From: CALFUK01 sp964450495
GTDB lineage: Bacteria > Bacteroidota > Bacteroidia > Chitinophagales > Saprospiraceae
Length of the DNA: 64,000 nt
Assembly (NCBI GenBank): GCA_964450495.1
Contig: CAYVFU010000005.1
Span: 30,330-94,329, forward strand
Reading direction: 5' to 3'
Below are positions 27,001 through 35,922 of this stretch, one piece after another. The stretch's first letter is position 1, and each line of letters begins with the position of its first letter. The position numbers and the translations under genes were made by a program. Below the pieces are notes generated by a model, which saw only the letters and a program-made list of their open reading frames with translations, did no database searches and was not told where the DNA came from.

Positions 27001-30000
27001 AATTGTCATTACAGTAATTGATTGTTTTAGCGAGTGTGATGAATTGATATGTAATGAAAATATATCAGTAAGTCTCGGGGAAGATTGTTTTGTTGTTCCT
27101 ACACCAGATCAATTGTTAGAATCTCCTGCAATAGGCGTTTACACAGTTGATTATTCTTTTGAAAATGGACGACCTTACAGTCAAGATACAATCCGAAATG
27201 ATGTCATAGGAGAGACCTTAAACTATACAATCTCTTGTGCAGGCAATAGTTGTTGGGGATTGATTTTGGTTGAATCGAATAACATTCCAGCAATTGATGC
27301 TCCTTGTGCGTGCACAGAAGATGGTCCTTCTAATCCAGAATGCATTCTATGGTGTTTTGAAGAAAATGATTTTCCAGATGTCTTGATTTCACCAGAAGAA
27401 TATCTAGAAGTCTATACAAGGTGTGGTCCTCCAATAATTGGAGATTTAGTTGTTATCAATAATGAAGTTGGAGATATTTGCAATCCATTCGGCATAAGAA
27501 GGGACATCACATATCGAGCAAAAATAAGATTACACAGCAGCATCGTCGAAGTCGATTTATTGTGTCAAACATTCTGGGAGCAGAAATTAGATATCGGAGG
27601 CTCAGACCTTGATTTTTATTCTCAATTTGGTTTTCCAGGTGATGTGCAATTAAACTGTGAAGAGGCAAATCAAGAACTAAGTCCGCAGCACATTCGAGAA
27701 TCAACAGGATTGGATTCTCTGTCTTATCCTTATTATGTTGACAGTCATAGAATAATCCAAGACTCAACTGTTGTACAAGACACTCAATTAATTGTAATCA
27801 AAGAGTCCTTAAGAGATACCGTAATAATAAATGACAATGGTGAAGAAGAATTAATCACCATTCAGGATAAGGTCGTAGATACTGTTGTCACAGAAATTAA
27901 AGTGCCAAATGGATTGGCATTACATCCTCTTGTACCCATAGTAGATCGCACATGCAATTTACTTGTAAGTCATTCCGATGTTATGTTTTCTGCTTGTGGT
28001 TCAACATTCAAAATATTGCGCAGCTGGACACTTGTGGATTGGTGTGATTCAGCTATAGAACGATCTGCAACTCAAAACATAGAGCTTATTGATAATGACA
28101 ATCCTTACATTGTCAATGATGATGGACAAAGAGTCGATAGTCTACCTCAAGTCCAAGTAGGTATAGATCCTTGGGCATGTACTGCTACTGTCAGACTACC
28201 ATTACTAGACTATCTTGATAATTGTGATGAAAGTCCACAGGCTGTTTGGATTACTGACTTCGGAAATATCTTTGATGGATTTGCCACAGACCTGCCTTTA
28301 GAATCTAGTCCAATTTTATTAGAGGTTTATATCCAAGATGATTGCGGCAATACTATTCGAAAAGACTTAGTAGTAAATGTTAAAGACAATATCGCTCCCA
28401 TTGCATCTGTGCAATCCGAATTACTCATTTCGCTTGCTTTTGGCAATCCTGAAAGTGGAAACGATGCTGGAGAGGCTAAGATATTTGCGTCTGATATAGA
28501 TGAAGGAAGCCATGACGGTGGATGTGGCCAAGTAACATTGAAGACAATACGCGCAGATGATATGGAAGAAGAAGTCTTTTTATGTACTGGAGAATTTGCA
28601 GGTTACGAGCCGTCAAGTTCTGCCGCTGTCACTGAGTCAATTGATATAGGTTTCATTAATAGTAAGGGCGAGTGCGTATTTGATGGGAGTAATGTTATCG
28701 AACTTATCACTGAACCAGGTGATTTTGTAAAATTTGATTGTGACGATTTAAATCTTGATTTTGAAGTTATTTTATTTGTATGTGATGAAGCAGGGAATAC
28801 CAGTCAAGCTTCTACAAACATATTTGTCTCAGAAGAATCTACGCCCACTTTAGAATGTGAGGATTTTGATTTCTCTTGTACAGATTTAGAAGATGATGAA
28901 GAATTAGAATTTGAACCGCCATTCATAATAGGATCTGCTTGCTTTAATCCATTCCTTAGACCACAAATAGCTTCAGAGAGAAGGATAAATGGTGCTTGTG
29001 GAGCAGCCGAAGTATTTGTCGAATGGTTTCTTGATTTAGACGATAGCGGAGACCCCACTTTTGGAGATCCTATGTGTACCCAAGTAATTCGAATAGAAAC
29101 AGAAGGTGAAATTTTAGACCCTACGACAATTAAGTGGCCTACTAGTCGCACAGGCGAATTAGTCAGAGGCATAAATATTGAGTGTGATAGTTTTGGCATT
29201 CCAAGAGAGACATATACAGAAATCACATTACCACCAGCCATGGATTGCGTACCAGATCTTGCTGAGATGGATGGACCAGTCTGGTGTGATAGCGATTGTG
29301 GAATCGTAGGCGTCAGCGTTCAAACAGATACCATAGTGAGTCAGGAGTCTTGTTTAAAACTAGCTAGAAATTGGACAATTATAGACTGGTGTTTGTGGGA
29401 TCCTAATGCAGGAGAAGATGATCTTGACAATGATGATTCTTTTATAGCTATTGAAGATTGGGCTCAGGCTCAATGCCCATCCGCTGATTGTATAGAATTC
29501 GGTCCATTCACATCAGAAACAATATATTTTGGTAGTGAACCTGATACAGTTTCAAATTCGTTTACAAACCCATTTTTCTTAGATGTAGATGGATTTTATT
29601 CCTACACGCAAATAATTAATATAAATGATACGACAGCTCCTAAAATTAATCTGCCTGACACCATTACAGTAGTAACAGATATTAGCGGAGTGGATGTAGG
29701 AAGTCCAGGTGTCTGTTTAGGTTCAGGAGTTGTAGTTGTTTCTGGTGAAGATTTTTGTGGCGGAGAAGTGGTTGCTAATGAACTCAATTGGACCGTTCAA
29801 GTATTTAATCAGGATAATGAGCTTATCAATGATGTCGTTATTCAAGATCCAATCTTGGGGCCATCTGCCTCTACAGGGATAGGCTCAGCAGGTGACATTA
29901 GATTGATGATTTGGGAAGCCTCAGATGGATGTGGCAACGTGGCTCAAGACAGTACGATCATTGTATACAGAGACCAGGATGCGCCGATCCCTGCTTGCGT

Positions 30001-31510
30001 ATCAGCGCTTTCTACTTCCATAGATAGCATCAACCAAATGATTACTGTTTGGCCAGAAGAATTCATTTTATCAAGTTATGACAACTGCAATTTGGAAGAA
30101 GAATTGAGATACAGTCTGGTTTTTCCAAATGATCAAGTTTCAACTCCAGGTGATATTGGGTTCACAAATCAACAATCTTTAGAATTTACCTGCCTCAGTG
30201 CTGGTGAAGTGATTGATTTGAATGTGTGGGTATGGGATACAAGCAACAATGGTGAATTCTGTGAAACATCTCTATTTATACAAGATTCTGATGAAGATTG
30301 TACGATTGAAGAATCATCGTTTACACTTGCAGGACAAATTCAGACAATGGATGATCAAGCGCTAGCGGATGTGCTTGTCACAACAAACGCGAATTTGTCA
30401 GAATATCCAAAATCTGTGCTAACCAATAGCAATGGTATATATAGATATCTAAATAACCCATCGTTTGAACGGTATATAATCACTCCGACAAAAGATGATG
30501 CCATGACCAATGGAGTGTCTACAGTCGATTTGGTTTTATTACAACAGCATATAGTCGGCATTGCAAGACTTGAGTCTCCCTATTTGATTCTTGCAGGAGA
30601 CGCCAATGAAGATGCTCAATTATCTGCTGCAGACATAGTAGACTGGAGAAAGCACATTTTAGGTTTGGAAGAAGAATCAAGAATGAAATCTTGGTACTTT
30701 ATTCCAGAACAGTTTTCATTTTTAGATGAAAGTAATCCTTGGCCATTTGTGTCAGAGATTCAAATAAACTTTTTAAATACAAATGAAGAGCAATTAAATT
30801 TTATAGGAGTAAAGAGAGGTGATCTTAATAATGACATTGTTTTGGGAGAAAATGAAATTCGCAGCCTTTCAAGTTTACCTCTTTTTTACAGATCAAAATT
30901 CGAAAAAGATAAACATTTGCTTGAGTTTTCCTTAGCTAAGTCGATGAACATTTATGGCTTACAATTACATTTTGATCATCCACTTAGTAAGTTAGTTGAT
31001 ATTCGACCTGGTGTAGTCCAGTTAGCTGCAGAGCATATAAATAGCGGAGAATTTGAAACTGCAATATCCTGGTCAGACGCCTTTCGAACATCACTAAATA
31101 CTGATGATGTTTTATTTTCATTGGTGTTTGATTCTAACCAAACTAATATTCCTATTGGTATCAGAAAAGATCGAATGAACCCCGAATTATATGAAAGTGT
31201 AACAGACTTATGGGAGTTAATTTTAACAAAAGAGAAAAACAATCTTAAAAGCCATCCGTATCCAAACCCTACGACTGCAGAAGTAACCATTCCTTTTGCA
31301 CTTGATTCTGAAGAGAAAATGACAATTCATTTCTATAATACAAGTGGACAATTATTGTATAAACATACCGGTGAATACCAGTCTGGCTCGAATAGCATAA
31401 CAATAAATAAAGACCAACTTAAAATTAAAAATAGCCAAGTAGTCCTTTTTACTATGGAAACTGGTACACAGATACATCATAGTAGAATAAGCTTTATTCT
31501 ACATAATTGA
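24035..31510 (+). CDS. Giant T9SS-exported surface protein with DUF11-type repeats
   Basis: About 2490 residues. ATG 24035 (MQCRMCEGLKYG) or ATG 24047 gives a good signal peptide (VLSLSLAVVCIFQTAIYAQ); an in-frame GTG at 23933 would add 34 unlikely residues. The N-terminal region (24140-24830) is a beta domain (TITITFSEPVNCPTIHVDR). DUF11-type domains (about 24840-26370) follow, with YSFEICNTGN and ITQQDL motifs and a NGDGDPDD loop. The shared scaffold runs 27037-30300: head module (ICNENISVSLGEDC), DWCDS and DEGSHDGGCGQ segments, and one cysteine/aspartate unit. Then a dockerin (about 30512-30675), a cohesin-like domain and a T9SS type A signal (YPNPTTAEVTIPF onwards). It is paralogous to its upstream neighbour; the pair may be co-transcribed. 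Confidence 0.87.
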   Translation: MQCRMCEGLKYGVTRIVLSLSLAVVCIFQTAIYAQCITENTSEWTSIGSDAFIADIGNDVSVQLSVTTPGLSSVENVSTTSVLTSTNPNWYSENVAGNPSLQLRLVWDIIAESQLDDIDNPADDKETGTITITFSEPVNCPTIHVDRIGGAGSINSPVGISNSAIWTVTTPGITLQKPAGTGTDGFVVTPTSFFKQPDLPNTNSTATGGLASQTATSGAAAGSVKLMSSMPITQVTFDWTGVGVEGIGADELEIAITGQPDCFPLAMLDKSVDDIRPMTDGSFEVDYVYSIENDGDTTLTTISLIDDISFRLGCAFQTISNGPIITMQNNSGLSILPTENTLFDGIRLSNFFIGNDGVLQTGDRIEIRLTVLIDPNCIGVPTPIINIANLNGLDPFGTTIVASASDTLSIPRISLSKSADISGFSTPVIPGDVIQYSFEICNTGNSVLQNVQINDPLIGLIISNPPSSVTIGPGQCNTSGFTAVYPIQTQDLIRGFLDNQATVSATAEDGSVVTDLSDDPFDMENLDGNGDGDPDDITTVLFDPSSSISIIKTADLSLLQNPTTRGNEIIYQFEICNTGSLPLDNVLVTDPLVTVIGSAISLEPGTCNLTGFTGSYVITQQDIDGGLIANTAIVNAQSVTGEFVTDNSHVEVFLDMVPQVELRKRAITTGVQNPTAVGDEITYEFEICNTGNVVLFNVLIEDPLTNVTGLPLTLGVGACNSTSFIESYTITQQDLNNLSVTNSATVTATNSSGLIISDLSDDPDSNLPGDNDPTIVPLFECMLSIGELSAVSDQCIMPGQTIAINTTQLTPNELPDEFEVLYLLSIEEQQQQKILAIGQTPNFQITEIGNYSIHILLAEVSNPMSSSYLNPSLIIPRATTLSDLQSIIDQNAICSLLDLNGEEFLVSEQPRVILLPTFIVCNSDELLMQTVVRFDELFTSNPLAGIWSEDSQDITVTDSFDFAGFEAGDYVFNFISTSAIDPCVNVEASIVITVIDCFSECDELICNENISVSLGEDCFVVPTPDQLLESPAIGVYTVDYSFENGRPYSQDTIRNDVIGETLNYTISCAGNSCWGLILVESNNIPAIDAPCACTEDGPSNPECILWCFEENDFPDVLISPEEYLEVYTRCGPPIIGDLVVINNEVGDICNPFGIRRDITYRAKIRLHSSIVEVDLLCQTFWEQKLDIGGSDLDFYSQFGFPGDVQLNCEEANQELSPQHIRESTGLDSLSYPYYVDSHRIIQDSTVVQDTQLIVIKESLRDTVIINDNGEEELITIQDKVVDTVVTEIKVPNGLALHPLVPIVDRTCNLLVSHSDVMFSACGSTFKILRSWTLVDWCDSAIERSATQNIELIDNDNPYIVNDDGQRVDSLPQVQVGIDPWACTATVRLPLLDYLDNCDESPQAVWITDFGNIFDGFATDLPLESSPILLEVYIQDDCGNTIRKDLVVNVKDNIAPIASVQSELLISLAFGNPESGNDAGEAKIFASDIDEGSHDGGCGQVTLKTIRADDMEEEVFLCTGEFAGYEPSSSAAVTESIDIGFINSKGECVFDGSNVIELITEPGDFVKFDCDDLNLDFEVILFVCDEAGNTSQASTNIFVSEESTPTLECEDFDFSCTDLEDDEELEFEPPFIIGSACFNPFLRPQIASERRINGACGAAEVFVEWFLDLDDSGDPTFGDPMCTQVIRIETEGEILDPTTIKWPTSRTGELVRGINIECDSFGIPRETYTEITLPPAMDCVPDLAEMDGPVWCDSDCGIVGVSVQTDTIVSQESCLKLARNWTIIDWCLWDPNAGEDDLDNDDSFIAIEDWAQAQCPSADCIEFGPFTSETIYFGSEPDTVSNSFTNPFFLDVDGFYSYTQIININDTTAPKINLPDTITVVTDISGVDVGSPGVCLGSGVVVVSGEDFCGGEVVANELNWTVQVFNQDNELINDVVIQDPILGPSASTGIGSAGDIRLMIWEASDGCGNVAQDSTIIVYRDQDAPIPACVSALSTSIDSINQMITVWPEEFILSSYDNCNLEEELRYSLVFPNDQVSTPGDIGFTNQQSLEFTCLSAGEVIDLNVWVWDTSNNGEFCETSLFIQDSDEDCTIEESSFTLAGQIQTMDDQALADVLVTTNANLSEYPKSVLTNSNGIYRYLNNPSFERYIITPTKDDAMTNGVSTVDLVLLQQHIVGIARLESPYLILAGDANEDAQLSAADIVDWRKHILGLEEESRMKSWYFIPEQFSFLDESNPWPFVSEIQINFLNTNEEQLNFIGVKRGDLNNDIVLGENEIRSLSSLPLFYRSKFEKDKHLLEFSLAKSMNIYGLQLHFDHPLSKLVDIRPGVVQLAAEHINSGEFETAISWSDAFRTSLNTDDVLFSLVFDSNQTNIPIGIRKDRMNPELYESVTDLWELILTKEKNNLKSHPYPNPTTAEVTIPFALDSEEKMTIHFYNTSGQLLYKHTGEYQSGSNSITINKDQLKIKNSQVVLFTMETGTQIHHSRISFILHN
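25270..26370 (+). repeat. DUF11-type (conserved repeat) domain array
   Basis: Three clear tandem domains, each starting with a K-x-A/S-x segment, then P-x-x-G-[DN]-[EV]-I-x-Y-x-FEICNTGN, a DPL strand, GxCN and a TQQDL or TQDL motif, and ending in S[DN]DP-like or D-rich linkers. A fourth, divergent one precedes them (LDKSVDDIRPM, about 24838). The same module occurs four times in the 4634-aa giant. Confidence 0.8.
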
Positions 31511-31518
31511 GTTTAGAT

Positions 31519-31550
31519 TGAAAGGCAATTCTAAAGAGAGTTGCCTTTCA
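31519..31550. terminator. Perfect 10-bp hairpin between convergent genes
   Basis: TGAAAGGCAA (31519-31528) pairs perfectly with TTGCCTTTCA (31541-31550). It lies between the stop of the second giant gene (31510) and the Nudix gene stop (31551), so it probably terminates both transcripts. Confidence 0.7.
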
Positions 31551-32066
31551 TTATGCTTTTGAGAATGGAATTTCCTCTACATCATAACCTAAGTTAGTCA
31601 GGAAGTCATTTAATGCGCGTCCTGTTCCAGCTGGCCAAGTTTTCACTTCGCCGAAGGGGACTATTTTCACTTCGTCTAGCTCGTCATCAAGGACTATATC
31701 ACCAACAGCTTTAACATGATAAGCCAAAATAACTTGATTCATCCGTTTAAATGTATAATGTCCGATAAAGCTTTCAATAGTACCATCCAGACCAACTTCC
31801 TCTTTTACTTCGCGAAGCACACACTCATCAGGATGTTCATGTTTTTCTAGAAATCCAGTGATCAATCCAAACCATTTTTGTGGCCATGCGCGATTATGTC
31901 CCAATAAAACCTGCTTATCTCCGTATTCTATAACAGCTGCTACGACAGGAGTTGGATTTTGATACTGTACAAATGCACACAAAGGACCAGTGCAATGATT
32001 ATATCCGTCCTGCTTAAAGACCATTTCAGATTTGCAGGTAGGACAGAAACTATATGTTTGATTCAT
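31551..32066 (-). CDS. Nudix hydrolase with N-terminal zinc ribbon
   Basis: A 171-residue protein. The zinc ribbon is C8-x2-C11 ... C25-x4-C30 and the Nudix box spans residues 71-93 (GFLEKHEHPDECVLREVKEE then VGL), matching Gx5Ex7REUxEExGU. The layout resembles NudC-type NADH pyrophosphatase and related ADP-ribose hydrolases, although it is shorter than full NudC. It would cleave a nucleoside diphosphate linked to another group, needing Mg or Mn. The exact substrate is not predictable. It is transcribed towards the second giant gene and is divergent from the repeat protein gene. Confidence 0.9.
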   Translation of the reverse strand: MNQTYSFCPTCKSEMVFKQDGYNHCTGPLCAFVQYQNPTPVVAAVIEYGDKQVLLGHNRAWPQKWFGLITGFLEKHEHPDECVLREVKEEVGLDGTIESFIGHYTFKRMNQVILAYHVKAVGDIVLDDELDEVKIVPFGEVKTWPAGTGRALNDFLTNLGYDVEEIPFSKA

Positions 32067-32159
32067 AAAGACTTATAAATATAATTGAAAATTATATGTC
32101 CTAGTTACTACAACTACTTAATTAACATTTAAGAACTAAAAATATAGATGATATTTTCT

Positions 32160-32167
32160 TATATTTG
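32160..32167 (+). promoter_or_regulatory. Candidate Bacteroidota -7 element for the 849-aa gene
   Basis: TATATTTG fits TAnnTTTG and lies 37 bases before the ATG at 32204, a plausible leader length. A -33 TTG is not obvious. Confidence 0.4.
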
Positions 32168-32203
32168 TCTTTGAATTTTAATTATAGTAACTAAAGCAAT
32201 AAA

Positions 32204-34753
32204 ATGAAAGAAATTTACCAAAACTACAAGATAGCGTCTTCCTTGTTGTTTTCACTGTTTTTATCGGTCTTCGCTTTTGCTAGTACGTCTACTTCTGCTG
32301 TTCAAGTTGAAGGAGGTACTATCACGACATCTGATAATACATCTTTTTGTTATTCAGATGATATCGCAGATGTCGTATCATTTGAGGTGACTGGAGATTC
32401 AGGCCCTCATGGCTTATGGGTTGCAACAGATCCAAGTGGAAATATTTTGGGTTCTAACAGTACAGGAACATTTGATTTTACAAATGCAGGTCCTGGAGAT
32501 TGTGTTGTATATCACATCGCATTTAAAGCGTTTATTTTCCCTCCACTTACTGGAATGAACGTTGGTTCTCTAGTTGGATGGTTTGCGTTATCCAATGGTA
32601 TCACAGTAAACAGATCCGATTGTGACGGGATGCCGCCTGTAGATGATGGTAACACTGGAGAATGTACTGTTGATGGTGGAATGCTTTCAGGTGGTCCATT
32701 TGAGTTCTGTGTTGGAGATGGAGAAGGTGACTTTATTGGCGCTGATCAAATTGTGTTAGCTGGCGGGTCTGGGTCACTTCGTGGCTGGGTCGTTACAGAT
32801 GCTGCAACAGGAGAAATTTTAGGTTTACCTCCAACATTTTCAGCAGTTGATTTTGACGGTGCTGGTGTTGGTGTTTGTAATGTTTGGTATATCGCACATG
32901 ACGAAACACTTACTGGTGCAGAAGTTGGAGCTAATGCTGCCGATCTTGGTGGATGTTTTAGTTTATCTAATCCCATAACAGTAAATAGAATTGATTGTAC
33001 TCCACCGGCACCTATGTGTAGTGTTGATGGTGGTACTCTTTCAGGAGGACCATTTGGCTTTTGTGTAGAAGACGGTGTTGCAGATGTAATTGAGCCAGAT
33101 CAAATTGTATTAACAGGTGGTTCAGGTGCTAACAGTGGTTGGATTATAACAGATGCAGCTACAGGAGAAATTTTAGGATTGCCTCCAACATTTTCTGTTG
33201 TGGACTTTGATCCAGTATTTCCTGGTGTTTGTCAGGTATGGTACATTGCTTATGATGACGTCTCTGGTCTTGAGGTCGGTTCAAATGCTGCAGATTTAAC
33301 TGGATGTTTCGATTTATCGAACCCAATTGATGTGGTTAGAATGGTATGTGACGGTGGAGATGATATGCCTGTCTGCGATGTAAGTGGTGGTACATTATCA
33401 GGTGGACCGTTTGGCTTTTGCGTAGGTGATGGAATGTCTGATAGAATTGCTCCAGATCAAATCGTTTTGACTGGTGGTTCTGGCTCAGCTTCAACATGGG
33501 TTATTACGGATAGCTCAGGAGAAATTTTAGGATTACCAGCATCATTCTCAGATGTTAATTTCGATATCGCCGGACCTGGCACTTGTCTTGTTTGGTATTT
33601 ATCTTTCGATGGTGAGTTATCAGGTGCAGAAGTTGGTGCTAACGCTGCTGATTTATCAGGATGCTTTAGCTTATCTAATAGTATCTCAGTTGTGAGAAAT
33701 GACTGTTCCCCTGCAGAACCAGTTTGTGATGTTCAAGGTGGTCAACTATTTGGAGGCCCATTTGAATTTTGTGTTGGAGATGGAATGTCTGACATGATTG
33801 CCTCAGACCAAATCGTTCTAGATGGTAATTCTGGTGCGTCTTCAGCTTGGGTCGTAACAGAATTAGATGGTACAATATTAGGACTACCTCCATCATTTTC
33901 TGCAGTTAATTTTGATATCGCTGGAGTAGGTGAGTGCTTAGTATGGCACCTATCTTTTGAAGGTGATTTAGGAGGAGCTACTGTCGGAGCTAATGCAGCT
34001 GATCTTACAGGTTGTTTTGATCTTTCAAACAGCGTAAGCGTAAATAGAAAAGATTGTTCACCTACAGGTAATGATAATGAAGCTCCTGATACAATTGGTG
34101 ATGCTGTAGGAGATGTATGTGGTGTTAACTCTGGAACTATCCAATTATGCGATGGTTCAGGTACTAACATTAATATTTGTCCAAGTGATGGAGTTGATAG
34201 TTCTTTTGAAGTATGTGTTGATGATAATGAAGGTCAAAGTTTCTGGGTGTTGATTGCACCTGATAGAACGTTAATAGCTCAACAAGAAAGCAATGTTTTT
34301 GATTTAGAAGGTCTTGGTGCTGGTTTATGTATAATCTGCCATGTATCTTACGAAGGCGAATTGATTGGTCTCGAACCAGGATTACCAGTAGATGAAATCG
34401 AAGGTTGTATTGATTTCTCTAATGAAGTATCAGTTTCAAAATTTGTTGACGATCCGACATATTGCTTCGGAGTAGGTCTTCAAGAAGATGAGTCTAGTTT
34501 ATCCTTCAATACACTTGGAAATCCTGTTGAAAACGTTTTGAGACTACAAGTTAAATCAGAAGTACAAGGAGAAAATAGAGTAGTAATCTATGACGTTCTT
34601 GGACGTACACTATTTAATAATGTTCTTCCAGTTAATGAAGGAGAGAATATAATTGAAATAGACGCAACGGAGTTTGACGCTGGTCTACACTTTATAAACA
34701 TGACAAACGGTAAGTCCTCTGCAATGGAAACATTTGTGAAGGATAACAACTAA
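32204..34753 (+). CDS. T9SS-exported protein of six approx. 118-residue repeats
   Basis: An 849-residue secreted protein with a signal peptide ending near VFAFASTSTSA. The body is six tandem domains. Four are close copies (starting at 32663, 33017, 33374 and 33725), each with GG.LSGGPF.FCV.DG, DQIVL.G.SG, W[VI][VI]TD, GEILGLP.[ST]F, W[YH][IL]..[DE] and G.NAADL.GCF.LSN motifs. The first (from about 32300) and last (from 34118) are divergent caps. A T9SS type A sorting domain ends the chain (NPVENVLRLQV, IYDVLGRTLF, GLHFINM). Each repeat has three or four cysteines. Related repeats occur in other Bacteroidota surface proteins, but I know no assigned function. A strong terminator follows, so it appears to be a single-gene unit. 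Confidence 0.88.
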   Translation: MKEIYQNYKIASSLLFSLFLSVFAFASTSTSAVQVEGGTITTSDNTSFCYSDDIADVVSFEVTGDSGPHGLWVATDPSGNILGSNSTGTFDFTNAGPGDCVVYHIAFKAFIFPPLTGMNVGSLVGWFALSNGITVNRSDCDGMPPVDDGNTGECTVDGGMLSGGPFEFCVGDGEGDFIGADQIVLAGGSGSLRGWVVTDAATGEILGLPPTFSAVDFDGAGVGVCNVWYIAHDETLTGAEVGANAADLGGCFSLSNPITVNRIDCTPPAPMCSVDGGTLSGGPFGFCVEDGVADVIEPDQIVLTGGSGANSGWIITDAATGEILGLPPTFSVVDFDPVFPGVCQVWYIAYDDVSGLEVGSNAADLTGCFDLSNPIDVVRMVCDGGDDMPVCDVSGGTLSGGPFGFCVGDGMSDRIAPDQIVLTGGSGSASTWVITDSSGEILGLPASFSDVNFDIAGPGTCLVWYLSFDGELSGAEVGANAADLSGCFSLSNSISVVRNDCSPAEPVCDVQGGQLFGGPFEFCVGDGMSDMIASDQIVLDGNSGASSAWVVTELDGTILGLPPSFSAVNFDIAGVGECLVWHLSFEGDLGGATVGANAADLTGCFDLSNSVSVNRKDCSPTGNDNEAPDTIGDAVGDVCGVNSGTIQLCDGSGTNINICPSDGVDSSFEVCVDDNEGQSFWVLIAPDRTLIAQQESNVFDLEGLGAGLCIICHVSYEGELIGLEPGLPVDEIEGCIDFSNEVSVSKFVDDPTYCFGVGLQEDESSLSFNTLGNPVENVLRLQVKSEVQGENRVVIYDVLGRTLFNNVLPVNEGENIIEIDATEFDAGLHFINMTNGKSSAMETFVKDNN
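32300..34450 (+). repeat. Tandem repeat region of the 849-aa protein
   Basis: Spacing between conserved first cysteines is 354, 357, 351 and 393 bp. The inner four units are highly similar in protein; the edge units keep only the cysteines, the SN-[EG]-[IV]-[TS]-V end and the W-V core. Confidence 0.85.
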
Positions 34754-34776
34754 GAATTAGTTACTATTTAATCTAT

Positions 34777-34812
34777 AAAACGGCTGTGACCTTTGGTTAC
34801 AGCCGTTTTTTT
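34777..34812 (+). terminator. Strong intrinsic terminator after the 849-aa gene
   Basis: A stem of about 15 bp (34777-34791 with 34795-34809, one G-T pair) closes on a three-base loop and is followed by a T-run. It starts 24 bases after the stop codon. Confidence 0.9.
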
Positions 34813-34928
34813 ATTTGCAACATTCCATATTCAACATTTTAATTACTATCCGACATACTTTCTTCGTCATTCTGTCTAATAACAACAATTAAATTTTGTA
34901 TTATTACTGTGGACGAAAACTATAAGTA

Positions 34929-35891
34929 TTGGAACTCAAAGGAAGAGAGATTTTTGAAGCGACACCTGCCCAGATATGGAGTATTTTAATGGATATCCCC
35001 ACTCTGGCAAGAATAACACCAGGCGTTTCAAGATTAGAAGAAATAGGTGAAAATGAATTTGACGCTATTGCAGACGTCAAAATTGGACCCGTCAAAAGCT
35101 CATTCAAAGGAAAATTATTTTTGACAGATATAATTGAGTCTAAGCAATTTAATCTAAATGTCAAGCAAAATAGTAAGATTGGTAATGTTGACGCAAAAGT
35201 TGGGTTACAACTAGTTCCGACATCACCAACACATACAGAATTATCATTTGATGGTAAAGCGAACTTTTCTGGCACGCTAGCTAGTAAAGGATCAAGGGTG
35301 CTCTCTGGAGTAGTATCTAGTTTATCTAAACAGTTTTTTAGAGAACTAGCCATAGAAATTGAAAACAGAGATTTTCCTGAAGTACAACCAGAAACAGACA
35401 ATTCAACTCATAGAAAACACATTAATATGTCACATGAAATTAATATCAATCTAAATGGTAAGGACGTTACTACCTCGGTGGAAGCCCGAGAACTTCTTGC
35501 AGATGTTTTAAGAGATAAACTTAGATTAACCGGTACTCACATCGGATGCGACACAAGTAGCTGCGGGGCTTGTACAATTCTGGTTGATGGTATCGCTGTA
35601 AAGTCTTGCACACTCTTAGCGGTGCAGGCAGACGGAAGTAAAATAATTACAGTTGAAGGCCTCGCAAAAGATGGAGTACTACACCCAATTCAAAAAGGAT
35701 TCAAAGAAGAGCATGGCTTGCAATGTGGATTTTGTACACCAGGAATGATGCTAACTGCTGTTGATCTATTAGAAAGAAACAGCAACCCTGATGAACATCA
35801 AATAAGAGAAGCACTAGAAGGTAATTTTTGCAGGTGTACAGGCTATCATAATATAGTGAAAGCAGTGCAACATGCAGCGTCTTTAATGTAA
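34929..35891 (+). CDS. Fused CoxG (SRPBCC) and CoxS ([2Fe-2S]) subunit of a molybdenum hydroxylase
   Basis: A 320-residue fusion. Residues 1-150 are a CoxG-like SRPBCC domain (MELKGREIFEATPAQIWSIL, ITPGVSRLEEIGENEF, GPVKSSFKGKLFLTDI). Residues 167-320 are the iron-sulfur subunit: the plant-type cluster C207-x4-C212-x2-C215-x11-C227 and the second cluster C266-x2-C269 ... C301-x-C303. The subunit passes electrons between molybdopterin and FAD. TTG 34929 is the start because a stop sits two codons upstream and the first residues fit CoxG; ATG 35427 at residue 167 could also give CoxS alone. The genes usually exist separately. CoxG in Oligotropha helps anchor the enzyme to the membrane, so the fusion might do so too; this is inference. 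Confidence 0.9.
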   Translation: MELKGREIFEATPAQIWSILMDIPTLARITPGVSRLEEIGENEFDAIADVKIGPVKSSFKGKLFLTDIIESKQFNLNVKQNSKIGNVDAKVGLQLVPTSPTHTELSFDGKANFSGTLASKGSRVLSGVVSSLSKQFFRELAIEIENRDFPEVQPETDNSTHRKHINMSHEININLNGKDVTTSVEARELLADVLRDKLRLTGTHIGCDTSSCGACTILVDGIAVKSCTLLAVQADGSKIITVEGLAKDGVLHPIQKGFKEEHGLQCGFCTPGMMLTAVDLLERNSNPDEHQIREALEGNFCRCTGYHNIVKAVQHAASLM

Positions 35892-35922
35892 TTATCAATC
35901 ATCTAAAAAGAAGAAATATCTA

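Noticed and set aside
34929..35891. CoxG-CoxS fusion as an artefact of a lost stop or frameshift
   Set aside because: The frame is uninterrupted with a normal polar linker and no homopolymer at the junction, so a genuine fusion is favoured, although an internal ATG exists.
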